Below, in pieces: positions 1 to 7,950 of a stretch of 64,000 nt of DNA; the stretch's first letter is position 1; every line of letters starts with the position of its first letter. The stretch comes from CAMAVH01 sp036500145 (GTDB taxonomy: Bacteria > Pseudomonadota > Alphaproteobacteria > SMXQ01). The stretch is from the NCBI GenBank assembly GCA_036500145.1, contig DASYCO010000077.1, positions 102,174-166,173 of the forward strand. Reading direction: 5' to 3'. The position numbers and the translations under genes are program-made. The notes beneath the pieces were generated by a model that had not been told where the DNA came from, did no database searches, and saw only the letters and a list, made by a program, of their open reading frames with translations.

Positions 1-1
1 C

Positions 2-202
2 GCCTGCTCGACCTGCCATGTCGTCGTCGAGCCCGAGGACTACGAGCGCCTGAGCGAGGCGACCGAGGACGAGGAAGACATGCTCGACCTCGCCTTCGGC
101 CTGACGCGCACCTCGCGCCTCGGCTGCCAGATCATCATGAGCGACGAGCTCGACGGCCTCACGGTGTCGCTGCCGGCCGAAACCCGCAACATGATGAAGT
201 GA
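2..202 (+). CDS. 2Fe-2S ferredoxin, C-terminal part
   Basis: Partial gene; the 5' end lies outside the window. The visible 66 residues begin ACSTCHVVVEP and contain RLGCQI near the end. These are the last cysteines of the adrenodoxin-type [2Fe-2S] ferredoxin fold (CxxC and the C-terminal Cys). Such proteins pass electrons to cytochromes P450 or to Fe-S assembly. The gene ends 16 bases before mnmA, which suggests co-transcription. MnmA needs sulfur relay rather than this ferredoxin directly, so a functional link is not shown. Confidence 0.85.
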   Translation, partial: ACSTCHVVVEPEDYERLSEATEDEEDMLDLAFGLTRTSRLGCQIIMSDELDGLTVSLPAETRNMMK

Positions 203-218
203 TCCGCAAGGACAGCCG

Positions 219-1406
219 ATGACCTTGGCCCAGCAGATCGCCCCCGCTGTCGACAGCGCGCCCCATGGCAATCAAGGGGCTCTGAACTCGCTGGGCTTCG
301 CCAAGGCGCCGTCGGAGACGCGCGTCGTCGTCGCCATGTCGGGCGGCGTCGATTCCTCGACCGTCGCGGCGATGCTCGCCGCCGAAGGCTACGAAGTCAT
401 CGGCATCACGCTGCAGCTCTACGACCATGGCGCGGCCGTCGCCAAGAAGGGCGCCTGCTGCGCCGGCGACGACATCCACGACGCGCGCCGCGTCGCCGAG
501 CGCCTCGCCATTCCCCATTACGTGCTGGACTATGAAAGCCGCTTTCGCAAGGACGTGATTGAGCCCTTCGCCGACGCCTATGCGCGCGGCGAGACGCCGA
601 TCCCCTGCATCGCCTGCAACCGCACGGTGAAGTTCCGCGACCTGCTCGCCGCCGCGCGCGACCTCGGCGCCGATGCGCTGGCCACCGGCCATTACGTGCG
701 CCGCGCCGAAGGGGCAGAGGGGCCGGAGCTGCACATGGCCGCCGACCCGGCGCGCGACCAGAGCTATTTCCTCTACGCCACGACGCGCGACCAGCTCGAC
801 CTGCTGCGCTTTCCGCTCGGCGATCTCGCGAGCAAGGCCGAGACGCGGGCACTCGCCGCCAGCCATGGCTTGGAAGTCGCCGACAAGCCCGACAGCCAGG
901 ACATCTGCTTCGTGCCCGACGGCGCCTATGCGCGCGTGGTGCAGAAGCTGCGCCCCGAAGCCGGCGAGCCGGGCGAGGTCGTCCATCTCGACGGCCGCGT
1001 GCTCGGCCGCCATGACGGCATCCTGCATTTCACCATCGGCCAGCGCCGCGGCCTCGGCATCGGCGACGCCGAGACGGGCGGCGCGCCGCTCTACGTCGTG
1101 CGGCTGGAGCCGGAGACGCGGCGCGTGGTCGTCGGTCCCGAATCGGCGCTCGGCCGCGCGCGCATCCGCCTGCGCGACCTCAACTGGCTGGCGGGCGCAG
1201 TGCCGGCCGAAGGCCTGGCCGTGCAGGTGAAGATCCGCTCGACCCGGCCGCCGGCGCCGGCGACCCTGTTCATGCGGGGCGACGCGGCCGAAGTGCTGCT
1301 CGACGTGCCGGAAAAGGCCGTGGCCCCAGGCCAGGCCTGCGTGGTCTATGACGGTCCACGGGTGCTGGGCGGCGGCATGATCACCCGCGATTCGGCCGAA
1401 TCCTGA
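219..1406 (+). CDS. mnmA: tRNA-specific 2-thiouridylase MnmA
   Basis: 395 residues. MnmA adenylates and thiolates U34 in the anticodons of tRNA-Lys, Glu and Gln. The PP-loop ATP site MSGGVDSS is at residues 40-47. The two family cysteines are visible in CIACNRTVKF (Cys133) and DSQDICF (Cys230). The length is slightly above the usual 360-370 because of a 35-residue N-terminal extension common in alphaproteobacteria. AAGGA lies just before the ATG. It is chromosomal and stands left of the tRNA-Met used by the prophage. Confidence 0.97.
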   Translation: MTLAQQIAPAVDSAPHGNQGALNSLGFAKAPSETRVVVAMSGGVDSSTVAAMLAAEGYEVIGITLQLYDHGAAVAKKGACCAGDDIHDARRVAERLAIPHYVLDYESRFRKDVIEPFADAYARGETPIPCIACNRTVKFRDLLAAARDLGADALATGHYVRRAEGAEGPELHMAADPARDQSYFLYATTRDQLDLLRFPLGDLASKAETRALAASHGLEVADKPDSQDICFVPDGAYARVVQKLRPEAGEPGEVVHLDGRVLGRHDGILHFTIGQRRGLGIGDAETGGAPLYVVRLEPETRRVVVGPESALGRARIRLRDLNWLAGAVPAEGLAVQVKIRSTRPPAPATLFMRGDAAEVLLDVPEKAVAPGQACVVYDGPRVLGGGMITRDSAES

Positions 1407-1445
1407 GATAAAGGCGGGCTTTCCAGGCCATTTTCCCGGCGTCGC

Positions 1446-1474
1446 TTGACAGCCGGGAAGGGGGGACCTATACG
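1446..1474 (+). promoter_or_regulatory. sigma70-type promoter for tRNA-Met
   Basis: TTGACA (1446-1451), a 17-base spacer, then TATACG (1469-1474). This is a near-consensus promoter about 100 bases upstream of the tRNA and after the mnmA stop. Position and quality make it the likely tRNA promoter. Confidence 0.7.
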
Positions 1475-1584
1475 CCTGTTTCCCCGCGCCGCCCGAGCCT
1501 TCGGACCCGGCGCCATGGGATCGGCCAAGTGTCGGTCCCATATGAGGAAAATGGCCCGAGCGTCGCTCGCCGCCATCGGACTGG

Positions 1585-1661
1585 GGCGGAGTAGCTCAGT
1601 TGGTTAGAGCAGTGGAATCATAATCCACGTGTCGGGGGTTCAAATCCCTCCTCCGCTACCA
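1585..1661 (+). tRNA. tRNA-Met (CAT), elongator type
   Basis: 77 bases including an encoded CCA. The acceptor stem GGCGGAG pairs with CTCCGCT (first pair G-U), and the discriminator base is A. The anticodon stem GTGGA/TCCAC closes the loop ATCATAA with anticodon CAT. The D arm AGCTCAGTTGGTTAGAGCA and the T arm GGGGG/TTCAAAT/CCCTC are standard. The sequence looks like elongator Met rather than initiator, which would have an unpaired first base, or lysidine-Ile. Its 3' end is the prophage attachment site. Confidence 0.95.
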
Positions 1662-3253
1662 ACAGATACCCCCGTCAGGAGCGCGGCGTTCCGCTTGCGT
1701 TCCGGCGGGGGTATGACCTCGAACAGGCCGGCCAGCTGGCCCTTCAGTTCTATGTCCATTTGGCGGCTCTCCGGACGTGGGTGGAGGTTGATCCGGTCCA
1801 CGAGCTGGCGGACATAGGCCACCGCCTCCTGCCGCCCTACGACATCCCCGTTGAGCCTCTGGATCATGTCTGAAACACGCTGGCGGTAAATGCCGGCGAT
1901 CCTGGGATGCAGCTCTACGACCTCCCGACCGGCGCCGGCACCCTGCGCCACATCGAGCTCGGCCTTGCGCCGCTCCATGTCGGAAAGCTTGGTCCGTACA
2001 GCAGGGGAATCGGTGCCGTCGAGGATGGCGGCCACGGCCCGGTCGATCTTGGCCGTAAGATCCCGCAGCTCGCCCGCCACCTGGTCTTTGCGGTTCTCGC
2101 TCGCCGCCCGCAGGCGCTTCATCTCCTTGCGGTATTCCTCCACGGCGGCCGCGACGACGTCGGGGGCGGCCAGGCTCTCCTGCAGGCCGTCGAGGACGCG
2201 ATGCTCCAGCTCTTCCGTCCGGATCGACCGGCCGTTCTCGCAGGTGCCGTGGTAACGGTTGCCGCTGCAGTTGAGCCGGCCGAGGCTCTTGGACGTGAAG
2301 GGCTTGCCGCACCATCCACAGAAGACCAGGCCCGACAGCAGGCCCTTCGGCCGGCGGAACTTGCCGGTCGACAGCGTGGCGCCGCGCTTGTCGATCACGG
2401 CTTGCGCCGCCGACCAGTCCTCAGCCGCCACGATGCGCAGCTCTGGCACGTCGGCGACGATCCATTCTGCCTTCGGATTGAGCCGCGCGACGCGCCGTCC
2501 AGTCTCGGGGTCTTTACTGAAGGTCTGGCGGTTGTAGGTCAGACGGCCGACATAGACCTCATTGTGCAGAATCCCAGTCCCGCGCGCGCGGCTTCCTGAA
2601 ATCATGTTCTGCGCCCATGGCCTTCCACCGGGGCCCGACACGCCTTGCCGGTTGAGGGTCATGGCGATCTCGCGCGTCGTCATGCCGCCGGCGTAGTCGC
2701 GGACGATCCGGCGCACGATGTCGGCCTCTACCTGGTCGACCGCCCGCAGGCCGCGGCGCGGCTCACCCTTGGCGTCCAGCTCATGCTTCACCCGGTAGCC
2801 ATAGGCGATGCCGGCGACGGCTAGGCCCTCGACGGCACGGCCGCTCTGGCCGCGCTTGATCTTGAAGCGCAGTCCCTTCAGGTAGCCGGCGTTCATCGTG
2901 CCCTTGAAGCCGACGGTCATCTCGTTGACCTCGCCCTCCTCGAGCGTGATCAGCGGGATGCGCAGATGCGTTAGCCGATCGTAGAGCAGGACCGTGTCAG
3001 CCTGGCCGCGCGAGAGGCGATCGAGCGCTTCCGAAAGAACGACGTCGAACCTGCCTTCGCGCGCCGCGGCCATCAGGCCTTGGAAGCCTGGGCGGTTGAT
3101 CGTGGAGGCGCCGCTGATGGCGTAGTCGGAGAACTCGTCGACGACGGTGCCGCCGAGCGCCGTTACCTTCTCGCGGCAGAGGCGGAGCTGGTCTTCGACG
3201 GAGCGTTCGCTCTGGCGGTCGCTCGAATATCGGGCATAGAGGGCGTAGCGCAT
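1640..3253 (-). CDS. Large serine integrase
   Basis: 537 residues. A site-specific recombinase that joins attP to attB through a 5'-phosphoserine link. The N-terminal resolvase domain starts with YARYSSDRQ, with catalytic Ser10 and its Arg8 partner. EALDRLSRG matches the resolvase core. A zinc-ribbon domain follows around residue 310 (FCGWCGKPF ... NCSGNRYHGTCEN), then a coiled-coil segment. The stop codon (1640-1642) and last codons lie inside tRNA-Met, so the lysogen encodes ...SGGG-I-stop. It is the last gene of the leftward early operon. No clear ribosome site precedes the ATG; it may be coupled to the small gene upstream. Confidence 0.95.
   Translation of the reverse strand: MRYALYARYSSDRQSERSVEDQLRLCREKVTALGGTVVDEFSDYAISGASTINRPGFQGLMAAAREGRFDVVLSEALDRLSRGQADTVLLYDRLTHLRIPLITLEEGEVNEMTVGFKGTMNAGYLKGLRFKIKRGQSGRAVEGLAVAGIAYGYRVKHELDAKGEPRRGLRAVDQVEADIVRRIVRDYAGGMTTREIAMTLNRQGVSGPGGRPWAQNMISGSRARGTGILHNEVYVGRLTYNRQTFSKDPETGRRVARLNPKAEWIVADVPELRIVAAEDWSAAQAVIDKRGATLSTGKFRRPKGLLSGLVFCGWCGKPFTSKSLGRLNCSGNRYHGTCENGRSIRTEELEHRVLDGLQESLAAPDVVAAAVEEYRKEMKRLRAASENRKDQVAGELRDLTAKIDRAVAAILDGTDSPAVRTKLSDMERRKAELDVAQGAGAGREVVELHPRIAGIYRQRVSDMIQRLNGDVVGRQEAVAYVRQLVDRINLHPRPESRQMDIELKGQLAGLFEVIPPPERKRNAALLTGVSVGSGGGI
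1646..1661 (+). repeat. attL core (16-base direct repeat)
   Basis: CCCTCCTCCGCTACCA, identical to 45580-45595. It forms the 3' half of the T-arm stem, the acceptor stem and CCA of tRNA-Met. At attL the tRNA is intact, so the phage supplies this 3' end. On the minus strand the same bases encode the end of the integrase. Confidence 0.9.
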
Positions 3254-3402
3254 GGCGGGCGATCCGCTGTTGGTGGGGCAACGGCGACGGGGAGTTCGGC
3301 CGCATAGTGCTCGCGCGCCAGCTGCCGCGCAAGGACGCGCGCCAGGCCCAGCACGGCGTCACGGCCGAGCTGAGGGGGCTGACCTGGCGCGCGGGGCTTC
3401 AT
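3163..3402 (-). CDS. Small protein overlapping the integrase start
   Basis: 79 residues, start ATG at 3400-3402, one base after the stop of the upstream gene. It runs 91 bases into the integrase gene in another frame. The N-terminal half (LGRDAVLGLARVLARQLAREH) looks like a helix. The C-terminal half is only the shadow of the integrase start and may not be functional. Tight spacing to the upstream gene supports translation and could couple it to the integrase. No family recognised; the position would suit an integrase accessory or directionality factor, but that is speculation. Confidence 0.45.
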   Translation of the reverse strand: MKPRAPGQPPQLGRDAVLGLARVLARQLAREHYAAELPVAVAPPTADRPPCATPSMPDIRATARANAPSKTSSASAARR

Positions 3403-3403
3403 A

Positions 3404-3892
3404 TCAGGAAGAGCCCTTGTTGCCGATCTTGGTGTCGAGGGCCGCGAGATAGGCATCGACCGCGCGTGTCAGGCTTCCGCGCGGATTTTCTCCACGTCCG
3501 AACTTCCAATTAACCGCAGCGTCCACCACCGCCATGATCTCGTCTCCGCTGGAAGGCGAGAGGGCGCGCCGCAGCTTCAGCCAGTCGTAATCCGTTAGGT
3601 GGCCGGTGCTGATCGTCACGTCGCCGTTGTCGTTGAAAACGCAGGCGTCAAATGGGCGCAGCGCGACTTCAAGCGCCGCGATCCTGCCTTGCGCCGCGTC
3701 GGTGGTGCGGAGAGCATCATTGATGGCGCGAACGATATCTGATGCGCGGGCGTTGCCGAGCAATCGCGCGTCTCCCACCCAAGCCATGGCGCAGGCCCGA
3801 ACGTAGGCCAGCACCGTCTGCCAATCGGCGTCATCTGGGCGAGGCTTCAGCCCCGCGTGGCTCGTGTCAGTGGTCATGGCTTCAAACCCCAT
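3404..3892 (-). CDS. Hypothetical phage protein
   Basis: 162 residues, or 157 if translation starts at the second ATG (3875-3877), just after the stop of the upstream gene. Soluble, no motif recognised. The C-terminal part (DEIMAVVDAAVNWKFG) is helical. Codon use and close packing in the leftward early operon support it as a real gene. Confidence 0.7.
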   Translation of the reverse strand: MGFEAMTTDTSHAGLKPRPDDADWQTVLAYVRACAMAWVGDARLLGNARASDIVRAINDALRTTDAAQGRIAALEVALRPFDACVFNDNGDVTISTGHLTDYDWLKLRRALSPSSGDEIMAVVDAAVNWKFGRGENPRGSLTRAVDAYLAALDTKIGNKGSS

Positions 3893-4073
3893 CCAGCGTC
3901 ATGGCGTAGATCATGAAGGCGACCAGAGCGGCCACCACCATGCCGGCCACGACGGCCAGCATCCAGGCGCCGGCTGGGATGAAGATCCACAGCAGCAGGC
4001 TGACGACGAGGCCGAGGATCGCGCCGAGGAAACCCACGGCGAGATAGAAGATGGGCATCAGGTCGATGTTCAT
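3882..4073 (-). CDS. Small two-helix membrane protein
   Basis: 63 residues from ATG 4071-4073, which has AAGGA nine bases upstream; a longer start at 4082 has its AAGG too close. Two hydrophobic segments (FYLAVGFLGAILGLVVSLLL and WMLAVVAGMVVAALVAFMIY) make up most of the protein. It sits between two short genes of the early left operon. Function unknown. Confidence 0.7.
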   Translation of the reverse strand: MNIDLMPIFYLAVGFLGAILGLVVSLLLWIFIPAGAWMLAVVAGMVVAALVAFMIYAMTLDGV

Positions 4074-4074
4074 A

Positions 4075-4332
4075 TCACGCATCCTTAGGCCTCTCGCCGC
4101 AGGTCAGCATGATCGGTGGATGCGTGACGCCGAGCAGGCGGACATGGATCGGCGCGCCGGCGATCAGGGCGGCCAGCTCGTCGGGCGTCGGAAACCAGGC
4201 CGTCACCATCGACGGCGTGCGGGGGCCGTTGACGGGGCAGTCGATTTGTTCGTCCCGCAGCGGCAGGCCGAAGTAGCCCTGCGACTGGCCGATGACGCGC
4301 GTGGCGTTGGCGATGCGCCCTATCTCCATCAT
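4075..4332 (-). CDS. Conserved phage hypothetical protein
   Basis: 85 residues. The sequence (IGRIANATRVIGQSQGYFGL, then PTPDELAALIAGAPIHVRLL and HPPIMLTCG) resembles a short protein I know from rhizobial phage early regions; its function is not known. The start overlaps the stop of the upstream ParB-like gene (ATGA). Confidence 0.8.
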   Translation of the reverse strand: MMEIGRIANATRVIGQSQGYFGLPLRDEQIDCPVNGPRTPSMVTAWFPTPDELAALIAGAPIHVRLLGVTHPPIMLTCGERPKDA

Positions 4333-5498
4333 TCCACCTCAGCCGGCTCGGCGGCATCGTCCTCGACTTCCCGCGCAGCGCTGCTGCGCGCGGCCTCGAG
4401 CTGCCTGTCGACCACGTCGCTGCGGATGTAGGTCGCCTCCATGGCGTCCTGGAAGTTCCACAGCTTGACCTCGGACGGCGTCAGGCTGTCGCCTTCGCTG
4501 CCCCAGGTGACGCTGACGAACTCCAGCGGCACGTCCTTCAGCGCCTTGTGATGGTGATGCAGCTGTCGCGGCTGGGCGCTCGGCAGGGTGCCGGTGAAGC
4601 CGCGCACGCTGTGCGTCGATCGCGTCGCGCCGGCGGCCGTCTTGCCGCCGCCGGCGATCGTCACCTTCGCGTCCGCCATGTTCGCCGCCCTCGGCTGCTG
4701 CAGATGCTCGCGCGCCTGGGTGAAGCTGATCTGCCCCTTGCGCAGCTGTTCCTTCATGTCGTCGGGCAGCTCGGTGGCGATCCGGCGATGCTGCTGCACG
4801 AAGCCGACCTTCTTCCTGATCAGCGCGGACAGGCTCTTGTTGTCCCATATCTCGGTGTCGGTCTTGGCCAGGTTCTCCAGCCATTCGCCGATCTCCAGCG
4901 GGGTCAAGTCCTCACGATGGATGTTCTCGGCGAGGGCGATGACGGCCGCACGCTGGTCGTTGGCCTCGATCACCTTGCAGGCCATCAGGGCGCCCTGGGG
5001 CCAGCGCTTCTGCTCGACGAGCAGATGCGCGGCGCGGATGCGGCGCTCGCCGGCGAGCAGCTCGACCATCGGGCGGCCGTCGTGCGTGCCGCCGCCGGTG
5101 GCGCGGACGACGAGGTTTTGCAGCTGGCCGTCGGCGAACATCTCGTCGGCCAGGCTGGCGATGCCTTCGGCGTCGAAATGCTTGCGCGGATTCAGGCTGT
5201 CGGGTCCGCCGAAGTAGATCTGGTCGAGCGCGAAATATTCGCCGCTGCCTGTCGCGTCGGCTGCCGGCGGCTGCTCGATCTCCAGCAGCCACCACAGCGG
5301 CTTGCCGAGCACCGGCGCCAGCTTGCGGTAGGTGTCGAGCTGCGGCTGGCCGCCGGCCATGATCAGCGACACCTGGCCGTTGGCGATGGCGGCGTCGCGC
5401 TCGATGGCGCGGCCGGACTTGCCGCCGTTCTGCGCCGCCTGGATGGCGCTTTGCAGGTTCGAGGCTGTCTCGTCGGGCTGGGCAGTCGTGGGCACCAT
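4329..5498 (-). CDS. ParB/Srx-fold DNA-binding protein of the phage early operon
   Basis: 389 residues from ATG 5496-5498 (GGAG eight bases upstream). The ParB core is clear: LLAGERRIRAAHL matches the GERRxRAA motif, and ALAENIHREDLTPLE matches the ENIQREDL motif. A helical central DNA-binding region follows (KKVGFVQQHRRIATELPDDM), then an N-terminal-domain-like extension is replaced by a long acidic C-terminus. No ParA is nearby, so a plasmid-like partition role is unlikely. Phage ParB-like proteins of this type are often nucleases or regulators; the role here is open. The frame stays open far upstream, but that part is a shadow of the DUF2303 gene. Confidence 0.85.
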   Translation of the reverse strand: MVPTTAQPDETASNLQSAIQAAQNGGKSGRAIERDAAIANGQVSLIMAGGQPQLDTYRKLAPVLGKPLWWLLEIEQPPAADATGSGEYFALDQIYFGGPDSLNPRKHFDAEGIASLADEMFADGQLQNLVVRATGGGTHDGRPMVELLAGERRIRAAHLLVEQKRWPQGALMACKVIEANDQRAAVIALAENIHREDLTPLEIGEWLENLAKTDTEIWDNKSLSALIRKKVGFVQQHRRIATELPDDMKEQLRKGQISFTQAREHLQQPRAANMADAKVTIAGGGKTAAGATRSTHSVRGFTGTLPSAQPRQLHHHHKALKDVPLEFVSVTWGSEGDSLTPSEVKLWNFQDAMEATYIRSDVVDRQLEAARSSAAREVEDDAAEPAEVE

Positions 5499-5533
5499 GG
5501 TCGTCTCCAGGGGATCGTCTGTGGGAGGAGGGG

Positions 5534-5569
5534 CGCCGCCGGGCGGATGGGGGGAAACGCCCGGCGGCG
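5534..5569 (-). other. Intercistronic hairpin
   Basis: A perfect 12-base inverted repeat (CGCCGCCGGGCG / CGCCCGGCGGCG) with a 12-base loop, in the 119-base gap between the DUF2303 and ParB-like genes. No T-run follows on the minus strand. It may stabilise mRNA or slow transcription between the two genes. Confidence 0.5.
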
Positions 5570-5617
5570 GGGGTCGGTCGGCCAGAACCGGGGGGCTTCG
5601 GCCGACCGGGGGAAGCG

Positions 5618-6700
5618 CTAGGCCGACATCTCCGGCGCGCCGAGGTAGAGCGGCAGCTTGGTTTCGTCGACGACCTGCTTGCAGGTTTGCTTGAAGGCAT
5701 GGTCGAAGGCCTTGTCGTGTCGGTAGAGCTCGAAGAACCAGATGATCTGCGGACCGTCCTTGCGATAGCGCAGTCGCACGGCGATGCGGTAGCGCGGGCC
5801 GTCCAGGAAGATCGGGATGGCGATCAGGAACAGGTTGGGCACCTTGAGCTTGGCGCCGGTCGCGTCCTTGTGCTCGCTGGCGAAGATGAACTGCGTCTCG
5901 CCGCTTTGCAGCATCTCGGCGTTGGTCACGGTTTCCGAGACATGGACGGTGAGGCCGCGCGACAGTTCCATCAGCCGCTGCGGGCTGGCGAAGCTGCCGC
6001 CGATGGTGCGCACAAGGTAGGCGAGCTCTTCGTCCGGCGTGCGGTCGCCGAAGTCGCCGCCGGCGGTGGCGGCGGCGATCTCCTCGCCCTCGCGATAGGC
6101 GATCCCGGGCGGCGCGAAGATCACGTCGGCGATGCGGTCCTCGATGAACTTGGCGAAGTCGCCCTGGCTCATGGACTTGGCGTTCTGGCCATTCCACTCC
6201 TTCCACTCGTCGGACAGCGGATTGGGGTAATGGGCGCGGTGCTTGCCGAAGCGCGGCGCTCCGGCCGGGCCGGGACGGTTGTAGTCGTACACGGCGGTGA
6301 TCGACGGCCGGTTGCGATCCTGGCAGGCGAAGACGACGCTGTGCTCGTCCTTGAAGGCTTTGACGTGTTCAATCAGGCTGTCGAGGTTCGTGAAGCTGGC
6401 CGAGCCGACCTTGCGCTCGGGCGCCTGGCGGTACTCGTCGATGAACGGCTTGGCGCTCTTCAGGGTCTTGCCCTCAGGCATGATCAGCACCGGCACCGCG
6501 TCGCCGGCCACCTTACGCGGCAGGGTGGCGATCTGGGCGCCGCCGAGCTTCTCGACGTACTCGGTGACTTCGCCGAATCCGGAGAGGTGGGTGGCCTGGG
6601 GCGCGGCAATGCAGGAAAGCGCGGCCGCGCCGGACGGGCTGTCGTCGGGGGTGGGGGTGGCGGCTGTCTTGGTGGTCTTGGTCATGGACGGGTCTTTCAT
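5618..6700 (-). CDS. DUF2303 family phage protein
   Basis: 360 residues; a start six codons later (MTKTTK) is also possible. The sequence fits DUF2303 (YfdQ type): a mid-protein block around FASEHKDATGAKLKVPNLFLI and a C-terminal block RIAVRLRYRKDGPQIIWFFE. The family is found in phage early regions with unknown function. It lies upstream of the ParB-like gene in the same leftward operon. Confidence 0.85.
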   Translation of the reverse strand: MKDPSMTKTTKTAATPTPDDSPSGAAALSCIAAPQATHLSGFGEVTEYVEKLGGAQIATLPRKVAGDAVPVLIMPEGKTLKSAKPFIDEYRQAPERKVGSASFTNLDSLIEHVKAFKDEHSVVFACQDRNRPSITAVYDYNRPGPAGAPRFGKHRAHYPNPLSDEWKEWNGQNAKSMSQGDFAKFIEDRIADVIFAPPGIAYREGEEIAAATAGGDFGDRTPDEELAYLVRTIGGSFASPQRLMELSRGLTVHVSETVTNAEMLQSGETQFIFASEHKDATGAKLKVPNLFLIAIPIFLDGPRYRIAVRLRYRKDGPQIIWFFELYRHDKAFDHAFKQTCKQVVDETKLPLYLGAPEMSA

Positions 6701-6757
6701 GCTGCCGGACTTGTGCCGGCGGTTGGGGAGAACGCGAGGCGGGGACGGATGGGCGGG

Positions 6758-7123
6758 CTAGGTGGCGATGGGCTTGTCCAGGCGCTTGCCCTGCGGATCC
6801 CACATCGTCATCTGGCGCGGGTTCTGGCCGACGAAGCTGCCGTCTTTGAGCGACCACATGATCGAGCGCCCGCGCGGCGTGCGTGGCAGCGACGTGTCGA
6901 CCGCGGCGACGATCTCGTAGAGGTTGTCCTTGAGCTTGAAGTCGAGCTTCAGCGACAGCCGGCCTTTGGCGGCGCCGCCGTAAGCCATCACGTGGTCGGT
7001 GAGCTCTCGGGCGATCTTGCGCAGCTGCTCGGTCAGCTCGGCATGCAGCTCGCCGTCTTCGCAGCCGACGATGAAGTCGGCGAAGGTCGTCTTGTCGGGG
7101 GGGGCTTCGTTGGGAATCGACAT
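6758..7123 (-). CDS. Hypothetical phage protein
   Basis: 121 residues. AAGGA lies before the ATG. The first half is helical (ELTEQLRKIARELTDHVM), then a strand-rich part (GRLSLKLDFKLKDNLYEIVA). It is likely soluble. It precedes the DUF2303 gene; the two often travel together in rhizobial phages, in my recollection, but I recognise no function. Confidence 0.75.
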   Translation of the reverse strand: MSIPNEAPPDKTTFADFIVGCEDGELHAELTEQLRKIARELTDHVMAYGGAAKGRLSLKLDFKLKDNLYEIVAAVDTSLPRTPRGRSIMWSLKDGSFVGQNPRQMTMWDPQGKRLDKPIAT

Positions 7124-7149
7124 GATGGTCCTTGGCTTGGTGGTGAAGC

Positions 7150-7515
7150 TCAGGCGGCGGGGCCGCTATGGTCGGGATGGGTTGCGTTCATGCGCGCGGG
7201 CAGCCAATGCGGCATGTCGGCGCACCGCCGGATGAGCGAGAGTTGGAAGCCTTCGAAGCTGGCCCGCCAGGGCTGGCCCTTCTTGCCTTCGATGAACAGC
7301 ACGTCACAGCGCTGGCCGCCGTCGTCCGTTCGCTCGATCGAGATGACCGTGCCGCGCCGCTGCGCGCCGATCACGAGCACGATGTCGCGCGGCGCATAGC
7401 TGTGCATGATGCGCAGCGTCTCCGGCACTGCCGGCAATCCGCGCGCCTTGCGGGCGTCGGCCAGGCGAACCAGGTTCACGTGCGGTGGGGTGGTGTCGAG
7501 GGCAAGCACGGTCAT
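7150..7515 (-). CDS. Hypothetical phage protein
   Basis: 121 residues from the ATG at 7513-7515, which has AGGAGG seven bases upstream and overlaps the stop of the small membrane gene (TGATG). The text VLVIGAQRRGTVISIERTD suggests a small beta-barrel. No family recognised. Confidence 0.7.
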   Translation of the reverse strand: MTVLALDTTPPHVNLVRLADARKARGLPAVPETLRIMHSYAPRDIVLVIGAQRRGTVISIERTDDGGQRCDVLFIEGKKGQPWRASFEGFQLSLIRRCADMPHWLPARMNATHPDHSGPAA

Positions 7516-7670
7516 CACAAACCTCCTACGGATGCGCGGATGAGCCCGGCGCCGGCGGCGGCGAGCAGGATGACGGCGGCGGTGACGCCGAGAGACGCAC
7601 AGAGGACGCGGCCCGCCAGCGGCATGCCGAGCCGTCGGTCGAGGTAAGGGGTGCGGCGATGGAAGATCAT
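7515..7670 (-). CDS. 51-residue single-helix membrane protein
   Basis: Start ATG 7668-7670 overlaps the upstream stop (ATGA) and its own stop overlaps the next start (TGATG). The protein has a basic N-terminus (HRRTPYLDRRLG) and one hydrophobic segment (LGVTAAVILLAAAGAGLI). The double overlap is the main evidence that it is real. Function unknown. Confidence 0.6.
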   Translation of the reverse strand: MIFHRRTPYLDRRLGMPLAGRVLCASLGVTAAVILLAAAGAGLIRASVGGL

Positions 7671-7948
7671 GCGCGGCCCTCAGCCTTGGCGATGGCGGCG
7701 CGCGCTTGGTCGAAAACGTCGGTCTTCCGGTCCGCAACCGCTACGACGGCCTTCAGCGCGTCCAGAAGATCGGGCGCGGCGGCGATGAGGCGGGCGTTGG
7801 CTTCCGTGGCGTTATCGTGGCCGGGATGCACAATCGCCACCACATATCTGCTCCCTTCTTCATTGGGCGCGCCCCGAACGAAGGTTTCGAATGGATTCTT
7901 ATGTTCGATGGCCCAAGGCCCCGGCGTGTGCTTGCTGACTTCGGCCAT
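7667..7948 (-). CDS. Small HTPGPW-type phage protein
   Basis: 93 residues. It begins with KHTPGPWAIEH and contains NEANARLIAAAPDLL-like text (ATEANARLIAAAPDLLDALK). This pattern is typical of a widespread small phage and plasmid protein of unknown role. It starts two bases after the stop of the preceding gene. Confidence 0.8.
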   Translation of the reverse strand: MAEVSKHTPGPWAIEHKNPFETFVRGAPNEEGSRYVVAIVHPGHDNATEANARLIAAAPDLLDALKAVVAVADRKTDVFDQARAAIAKAEGRA

Positions 7949-7950
7949 GA

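Noticed and set aside
4329..5498. Plasmid partition gene, so a plasmid-like prophage
   Set aside because: ParB-like domain only; no ParA, no parS-like repeats seen, and att sites show chromosomal integration.
5687..7399. A 570-codon plus-strand frame over the leftward early operon
   Set aside because: Antisense of DUF2303 and its neighbours; those have overlaps, ribosome sites and family patterns.
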